Positions 5,667 through 7,889 of a stretch of DNA of 7,889 nucleotides are shown piece after piece (the stretch's first letter is position 1; every line of letters begins with the position of its first letter). The notes beneath the pieces are model-generated. The model saw nothing but the letters and a program-made list of their open reading frames with translations, was not told the origin of the DNA and did not search any database. A program made the translations under genes and the position numbers. The DNA comes from Actinomycetota bacterium (lineage in GTDB: Bacteria > Actinomycetota > Acidimicrobiia > Acidimicrobiales > Ilumatobacteraceae): NCBI GenBank assembly GCA_009705435.1, contig WLTJ01000064.1, forward strand, positions 1 to 7,889, written 5' to 3'.

Positions 5667-6395
5667 ATGTTGACGATCCGCTTCAATCGTCTCGGACTAA
5701 CCCCCGGCGACCTCGTTCTTGATGCCGGCGCTGGCTTTGGTCGCCATGCTTTTGAGATCGCCCGATTGGGTGGTCGCATCGTTGCTCTTGACTACGCCGA
5801 TGACGAAGTGAGGATGACTCGTGCAACCTTCGGAGCGATGATTGAGGCTGACGAAATTCCTGGCGATCGCTACATCGGTGCACTGCGTGGTGACGCCACC
5901 AATCTTCCCTTCGCCGATCACACGTTTGATCGTGTTGTCACTTCGGAGGTACTCGAACACATCCAACAAGATGTCAGCGCTATCGCCGAATTAGCACGCG
6001 TTCTGCGACCAGGTGGAACTTTGGCCTGCACGGTGCCATCGTGGTGGCCAGAAAAAATCAACTGGATGCTCAGCGACGAGTACCACGCCCCCAAATCTGT
6101 GGGTGGTCACGTACGCATTTATTCGCAAACTGAACTTGAAGCAAAACTTCGCTCAGCAGGACTGATCGTCACCAGTTCACACCACGCTCACGCCCTTCAC
6201 TCCCCATATTGGTGGCTCAAGTGCGCAGTTGGTCCGCGTCGTGAGGACAGCAAATTGGTTAATCGTTATAAGCAATTTCTTGAGTGGGACATCACCAAAC
6301 AACCTCGTTCAATCAAGGTGGCTGAAAGGACTCTCTCTCCACTGATGGGTAAAAGTCTGATCATCTACGCCAAGAAGATGCCGGTGCCCGCATGA
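5667..6395 (+). CDS. Class I SAM-dependent methyltransferase
   Basis: The 242-residue product carries the Rossmann methyltransferase core. Motif I VLDAGAGFGR is at 17-26, the acidic ribose contact is Asp42 (VALDYA), GDATNLPFADHTFD is at 75-88, EVLEH is at 94-98 and RVLRPGG is at 111-117. This is the Methyltransf_11 type that acts on small molecules, lipids or sugars. The C-terminal third (about 128-242), with aromatic and His-rich segments such as SSHHAHALHSPYWW, is probably the acceptor cap. ATG 5667 follows the glycosyltransferase stop by 2 bp and has no clear ribosome site, so translational coupling is likely. Its end overlaps the next gene by 4 bp (ATGA). The context suggests O-methylation of a sugar or glycan made by the neighbouring transferase; a lipid or quinone substrate is the alternative. 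Confidence 0.9.
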   Translation: MLTIRFNRLGLTPGDLVLDAGAGFGRHAFEIARLGGRIVALDYADDEVRMTRATFGAMIEADEIPGDRYIGALRGDATNLPFADHTFDRVVTSEVLEHIQQDVSAIAELARVLRPGGTLACTVPSWWPEKINWMLSDEYHAPKSVGGHVRIYSQTELEAKLRSAGLIVTSSHHAHALHSPYWWLKCAVGPRREDSKLVNRYKQFLEWDITKQPRSIKVAERTLSPLMGKSLIIYAKKMPVPA

Positions 6396-7420
6396 GCCTG
6401 ATCCCCCACATTGAAGGTGTTCTCAGCGCCGATGAGGTTGTTCAAACAGGCGAATCCATCGCTGCCTTGCAACTTGACAACGGCATGATCCCCTGGTTCA
6501 AAGATGGGCATTGTGATCCATGGAACCATGTTGAAACGGCGATCGCTCTAGATATCGCAGGCCTACATAACAATGCAGAGCGGGCTTATGAATGGCTGGT
6601 TGATATTCAACATGCTGATGGCTGGTGGTTCAACTATTACCTTCCAGGCGGAATTGTCGAAGAACCAAAACTTGATACCAACGTCTGTGCGTACATCGCC
6701 GCTGGCGTTTGGCATCACTGGCTGTGCACCTGGGACCGTGGATTCGTTGATCATTTGTGGCCAACGGTTGAACGGGCCATTGAATGGGTCTTGTCAATGC
6801 GACGTCATGACGGCACAATTTTGTGGGCTAAAGAAGAGCACGCCACGCCGTGGGACTACGCCCTTCTCACTGGCTCATCAAGTATCTGGCACGCACTCAC
6901 ATGCGCTATCAATTTGGCTGAGTTAATCAATGAGCCACGACCACATTGGGTTCTCGCTGCCGACAAATTGCGGGGCGTCATTTCAAATCAACCTGATGCT
7001 TTTGAACCCAAGACTCGTTGGGCGATGGACTGGTACTACCCGGTGCTCACGAACGCCCTTGAAGGGGAGCAGGCTAAATCACGTCTCGCTGACCTGTGGG
7101 ACACGTTCGCCATGGACGGCCGTGGAATTCGTTGCGTGAGTGACGAGCCTTGGGTAACGGCCGCTGAAACAGCAGAATGTTCGCTGGCCCATACAGCCAT
7201 CGGCGATCTCAGCACTGCCACCGATTTGCTGTACTGGACTCGGGCTCACCGAACCGACGACGGTTCGTACATGACTGGAATTGTTTATCCATCTGGCGAA
7301 CACTTCCCTGCTGGGGAGCGAACGGCCTATACCGGTGCAGCCATCATCATGGCCGCTGATGCCATCGCCGCAGGTTCGCCTGCGTCAAAGATCTTTGTTC
7401 CATTATTTGTTACTGATTGA
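6392..7420 (+). CDS. Alpha/alpha-toroid protein, possible glycoside hydrolase; function unknown
   Basis: The 342-residue product is helical, with recurring Asp-Gly turn motifs: QLDNGMIPW (27-35), QHADGWWF (73-80), RRHDGTILW (137-145), MDGRGIRC (241-248) and RTDDGSYM (287-294). This is the pattern of helical-hairpin toroids shared by terpene cyclases, prenyltransferase subunits and six-hairpin glycosidases. Automatic pipelines would probably call it prenyltransferase-like, but I see no terpene-cyclase DxDD acid motif and no membrane segment. The abundance of Trp, Tyr and acidic residues in conserved-looking blocks (WNHVE 44-48, HATPWDY 150-156, SDEPWVTAAETAEC 250-263, GEHFPAGERTAYTGA 302-316) fits a carbohydrate-binding cleft. 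It overlaps the methyltransferase stop by 4 bp and is part of the same operon. A glycan-trimming role is inference; identity as a toroid is moderately secure. Confidence 0.72.
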   Translation: MSLIPHIEGVLSADEVVQTGESIAALQLDNGMIPWFKDGHCDPWNHVETAIALDIAGLHNNAERAYEWLVDIQHADGWWFNYYLPGGIVEEPKLDTNVCAYIAAGVWHHWLCTWDRGFVDHLWPTVERAIEWVLSMRRHDGTILWAKEEHATPWDYALLTGSSSIWHALTCAINLAELINEPRPHWVLAADKLRGVISNQPDAFEPKTRWAMDWYYPVLTNALEGEQAKSRLADLWDTFAMDGRGIRCVSDEPWVTAAETAECSLAHTAIGDLSTATDLLYWTRAHRTDDGSYMTGIVYPSGEHFPAGERTAYTGAAIIMAADAIAAGSPASKIFVPLFVTD

Positions 7421-7458
7421 AGCGTCAAGGTCGCATCTCTTTCGGCAAGACTGTTGAG

Positions 7459-7889
7459 GTGACTATTTCAAGCATTGCGACACACTCAAACAGCGAACTT
7501 TGCCAGCGCGCCCAAGATGCATTGCAGTCAATTGGCTCTTCGGCGACCATCACTCCCGATAGTCAGACATCAATAAGTGTTCGCTCTCCCATCAACGGAG
7601 AAATACTGGGTTCGGTTTCTCACGAACTGACTGAGGCCACGGTCGATCAAACAGTGACTGTCGCCAGCGAAATTTTCCAGTCCTGGCGATGTGTCCCAGC
7701 ACCTGTGCGCGGTGAAGTCATTCGTCATCTTGGCATTGAGTTGCGCCAACATAAAGATGCTCTCGCCGATCTTGTTCAAATCGAAGTCGGAAAAATCCGC
7801 TCCGAAGCTCTCGGCGAAGTGCAAGAGATGATTGACATCTGCGACTTCGCTGTTGGTCTTTCCCGCCAACTTCACGGGCTCACGATCGC
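7459..7889 (+). CDS. Aldehyde dehydrogenase, ALDH7/antiquitin-like (partial, runs off the 3' edge)
   Basis: The first 143 residues match the N-terminal NAD-binding part of the ALDH7 group. SPINGEILGSV is at 43-53, WRCVPAPVRGEVIRHLG is at 76-92, LVQIEVGKIRSEALGEVQEMID is at 105-126 and CDFAVGLSRQLHG is at 128-140. Antiquitin-type enzymes oxidise alpha-aminoadipate semialdehyde in lysine catabolism, and some act on other semialdehydes. The catalytic Cys and Glu lie beyond the window. GTG 7459 is chosen as start with a purine-rich GGCAAGA (7444-7450) upstream. An in-frame TTG at 7417 overlapping the previous stop (TTGA) would add 14 residues and cannot be excluded. The gene lies 38 bp after the toroid gene on the same strand, so it may be co-transcribed, although its chemistry does not obviously belong with the glycan genes. 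Confidence 0.88.
   Translation, partial: MTISSIATHSNSELCQRAQDALQSIGSSATITPDSQTSISVRSPINGEILGSVSHELTEATVDQTVTVASEIFQSWRCVPAPVRGEVIRHLGIELRQHKDALADLVQIEVGKIRSEALGEVQEMIDICDFAVGLSRQLHGLTI

Noticed and set aside
6392..7420. Calling the toroid gene a genuine prenyltransferase or terpene cyclase
   Set aside because: Only the overall helical-hairpin pattern agrees. The DxDD motif is absent, there are no isoprenoid genes nearby, and the neighbours handle sugars and methyl groups.
7570..7875. Open frame of 101 codons on the minus strand near the 3' edge
   Set aside because: It is antisense to the clearly conserved ALDH7 N-terminal segment and has no family resemblance.
1..7889. CRISPR arrays, tRNA or rRNA genes, transposases, phage or toxin-antitoxin genes
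   Set aside because: None was seen on reading either strand. The window is filled with ordinary chromosomal genes in good frame, and the only gap near 100 bp is the leader at 4261-4368.

Overview
The window reads as a stretch of actinobacterial chromosome, most plausibly a member of the Acidimicrobiia or a related Actinomycetota lineage. This is inferred from gene content and style, not proven. The clues are a class E-like sortase next to an apolipoprotein N-acyltransferase, an ECF sigma factor with a fused zinc-binding tail, frequent GTG starts (sortase, lnt, dtd, epimerase, ALDH), tight 4-bp overlaps between genes, and actinobacterial-looking protein sequences. No tRNA, rRNA, CRISPR array, insertion sequence or phage gene was seen. 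Coding density is very high and there is no gene-free stretch over 300 bases.

Layout. Bases 1-83 are the tail of an unidentified gene. Bases 89-2208 form a plus-strand cell-envelope pair: a sortase that looks like a lipoprotein (lipobox Cys24) and, overlapping it by 4 bp, an Lnt-family membrane protein whose expected catalytic Cys is Ser. On the minus strand, 2186-2635 is D-aminoacyl-tRNA deacylase (dtd), whose 3' end overlaps the end of lnt by 23 bp. Divergent from dtd, 2702-4260 carries a short aldose 1-epimerase-like gene and an ECF sigma factor with a C-terminal HxxxCxxC motif.

After a ~100-bp non-coding leader comes a tightly packed plus-strand cassette. It holds a GT4 glycosyltransferase (4369-5664), a class I SAM methyltransferase (5667-6395), an alpha/alpha-toroid protein (6392-7420) and the start of an ALDH7/antiquitin-type aldehyde dehydrogenase (7459 to the window edge). 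The leader has repeated TCAC motifs, a 13-bp palindrome, a strong Shine-Dalgarno sequence and a 4-codon mini-ORF.

How the genes may work together. Sortase and Lnt both act on the outer face of the membrane, on proteins being anchored or lipidated. The three-gene glycosyltransferase/methyltransferase/toroid cassette looks like a pathway that builds, methylates and possibly trims a glycan. Its composition recalls the mycobacterial methylmannose polysaccharide locus, but substrate and product cannot be read from sequence alone. The sigma factor directly upstream and the structured leader are candidate regulators. The most interesting items are the Cys-to-Ser Lnt, the lipobox sortase, and the cassette with its leader.
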